Source: JAHBNG01 sp039028975
GTDB taxonomy: Bacteria > Chloroflexota > Anaerolineae > Caldilineales > Caldilineaceae
Assembly (NCBI GenBank): GCA_039028975.1
Contig: JBCCHB010000057.1
Span: forward strand, 27,535-91,534
Reading direction: 5' to 3'
Length of the DNA stretch: 64,000 bases
The position numbers and the translations under genes are program-made. This document shows positions 63,090 through 64,000 of this stretch, piece after piece; positions within the stretch are counted from its first letter, which is position 1; the number at the start of each line of letters is the position of its first letter. The notes under the pieces are model-generated. The model worked only from the letters and a program-made list of their open reading frames with translations. It was not told the origin of the DNA and searched no databases.

Positions 63090-63391
63090 AAGGTACTCCT
63101 ATATGTGTGTATTTAATGTATAAATTTAATTCCACTTATACAAACTGCTCGAATCAAGTTGTATATATGCTGACTGTGGAATCGCTAAAAGTCTACCACT
63201 GCGGTGCAACGAAATCTATAAAACTAAAGTTGTACCTTTGGGAAAATCGGGTTGTATTTTTGGGGAAAGTGCTGCGGTAGTTTCCAACAAAGTATGGAGA
63301 GTAAAGGAAGGTATACGTAAATTCAAAGTGAATCACGAATGTTTGCAATCCTCTTAGTATAGGCACTTAGGAATCAAGATCAATTCAACCA
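63090..63391. other. Gene-free stretch upstream of the LRR gene
   Basis: AT-rich DNA without recognised genes. It should hold the LRR gene promoter, but I cannot define it. Confidence 0.35.
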
Positions 63392-63972
63392 CTATGGACT
63401 AAAGTCCATAGAATGCTCTTGCGGCTAAAAGCCGCGGTTTCGGCTAAAGCCGACAAAATTCTGCTGACTCAAGTCAGTCTCACCTGACTTAAAGTCATTA
63501 CTCGACTACAAAATCGTCGTCATTGTGATTCGGATGGTTCTCGTGTTTCTCTAAATACTCCTGAATCATCTCATCCGTCACATGGCCCGAACTAAACGCA
63601 GCATACCCTATTGCCCAGAAGTGTTTACCCCAATATCTTTTGCCCAGTTGGGGAAATTCTTCTTGAATCTTTTTCGATGAGCGACCCTTCAACCTTCGCA
63701 TCATTTCGCTTACTGATATCTTTGGCGGGTATGATACATATAGGTGGACATGGTCTTTGCTCACACGGCCTTTTTTTATCTGAATATCATTTGCATCGCA
63801 TGTTTGACGTAGAAGAGCTCTTATCCTTACTCCAACATCTTTCGTCAACACCTTGTATCGATATTTCGTTATCCAGATCAAATGCACTTTCAAATCATAT
63901 ACTGTATGACTTCCTTTTCTTTTGTTTCTCATGAATTGAAAGTCTACTAAAGTCTTGGACTAAAGTCCATAG
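63392..63972 (-). mobile_element. IS200/IS605-type insertion sequence (tnpA only)
   Basis: A Y1 transposase gene (63498-63932) is flanked by short hairpins typical of IS200-type ends. Downstream of its stop lie CTATGGACTAAAGTCCATAG (63392-63411), GCGGCTAAAAGCCGC (63421-63435), TCGGCTAAAGCCGA (63440-63453), CTGACTCAAGTCAG (63464-63477) and TGACTTAAAGTCA (63485-63497). Upstream is GGACTAAAGTCC (63957-63968). The exact ends and target site are not defined by the sequence. No tnpB is present. Confidence 0.75.
63498..63932 (-). CDS. tnpA: IS200/IS605-family Y1 transposase
   Basis: The 144-residue HUH enzyme cuts and rejoins single-stranded DNA at hairpin ends. It shows DLKVHLIWITKYRYKVL at the N-terminus, the HUH motif in SKDHVHLYVSYPP (about 60-72), KGRSSKKIQEEFP, WGKHFWAIGYAAFSSG, and the catalytic Tyr in QEYLEKHE (about 127). 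All of these are intact, so the enzyme may be active. The length is standard for TnpA. No Shine-Dalgarno precedes the ATG, as is common for IS200, where expression is kept low. Confidence 0.92.
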   Translation of the reverse strand: MRNKRKGSHTVYDLKVHLIWITKYRYKVLTKDVGVRIRALLRQTCDANDIQIKKGRVSKDHVHLYVSYPPKISVSEMMRRLKGRSSKKIQEEFPQLGKRYWGKHFWAIGYAAFSSGHVTDEMIQEYLEKHENHPNHNDDDFVVE

Positions 63973-64000
63973 TTTTTACTAGCGGATTGGGACAATAAAA

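Noticed and set aside
63611..63934. 107-codon plus-strand frame opposite tnpA
   Set aside because: It is antisense to a well-conserved transposase and has no independent support.

Overview
The window looks like a chromosomal stretch of a Chloroflexota bacterium, probably Anaerolineae or Caldilineae. This is inferred from gene content and protein style, not from a marker gene: a Ycf35-like DUF1257/DUF2997 pair, secreted proteins with Thr/Pro-rich linkers and a short C-terminal 'FLPxV' tail, RskA-type anti-sigma factors, corrinoid methyltransfer genes and NACHT/CHAT proteins. I see no rRNA, tRNA, CRISPR array, prophage or replication origin. Base composition is moderate throughout.

Layout. Bases 1-7300 hold housekeeping genes: a truncated ATC-hydrolase-like gene, a TRM11-like methyltransferase, a BFN-domain nuclease, upp, a TraR/DksA protein, ruvB, and a four-gene DUF1257/DUF2997 operon. 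Bases 7360-11611 encode the three subunits of glycolate oxidase (glcDEF). Its product glyoxylate can be used by malate synthase G, encoded 39 kb away at 50371-52572. A secreted matrixin-like protease follows, then a corrinoid methyltransfer operon (MtaA-like, corrinoid protein, RACo-like activator; 14309-17990). Bases 18432-34342 mix 2-hydroxyacid dehydrogenase, VOC, MaoC, SDR and MmgE/PrpD genes with an ECF sigma/RskA pair, a Tat-lipoprotein GH3 enzyme, a hybrid histidine kinase and an SdrD-type surface protein. A second ECF sigma with a zf-HC2 anti-sigma lies at 34049-35103. Bases 35487-40653 form a minus-strand cluster with a TlpA-like lipoprotein, a Fur-family regulator, a PD40 protein, a His-rich TIGR03943 protein and its DUF318 permease, which suggests metal homeostasis.

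Bases 42626-50285 are the most accessory-looking part. They hold a membrane-bound CHAT (caspase-like) protease with pentapeptide repeats, 1.7 kb of gene-free DNA full of palindromes (one a perfect 40-bp palindrome), and a NACHT-LRR NTPase whose repeat tail is four almost identical 66-bp units. This is the best candidate for an undescribed defence or signalling module. The right end carries a hydrolase/GST overlap, a second 2-hydroxyacid dehydrogenase with a HAD phosphatase, a heterodimeric ABC exporter with one degenerate ATP site, a giant secreted LRR protein and an IS200-type transposon.

The intergenic DNA is rich in dispersed repeats. Four copies of a ~75-bp element start exactly at, or within about 10 nt of, stop codons. 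About four copies of an ~85-bp MITE-like palindrome occur, one nested inside a stop-codon element after ruvB. There are also TCAGTAGA-bounded elements and REP-like 'GTCAT...ATGAC' palindromes.
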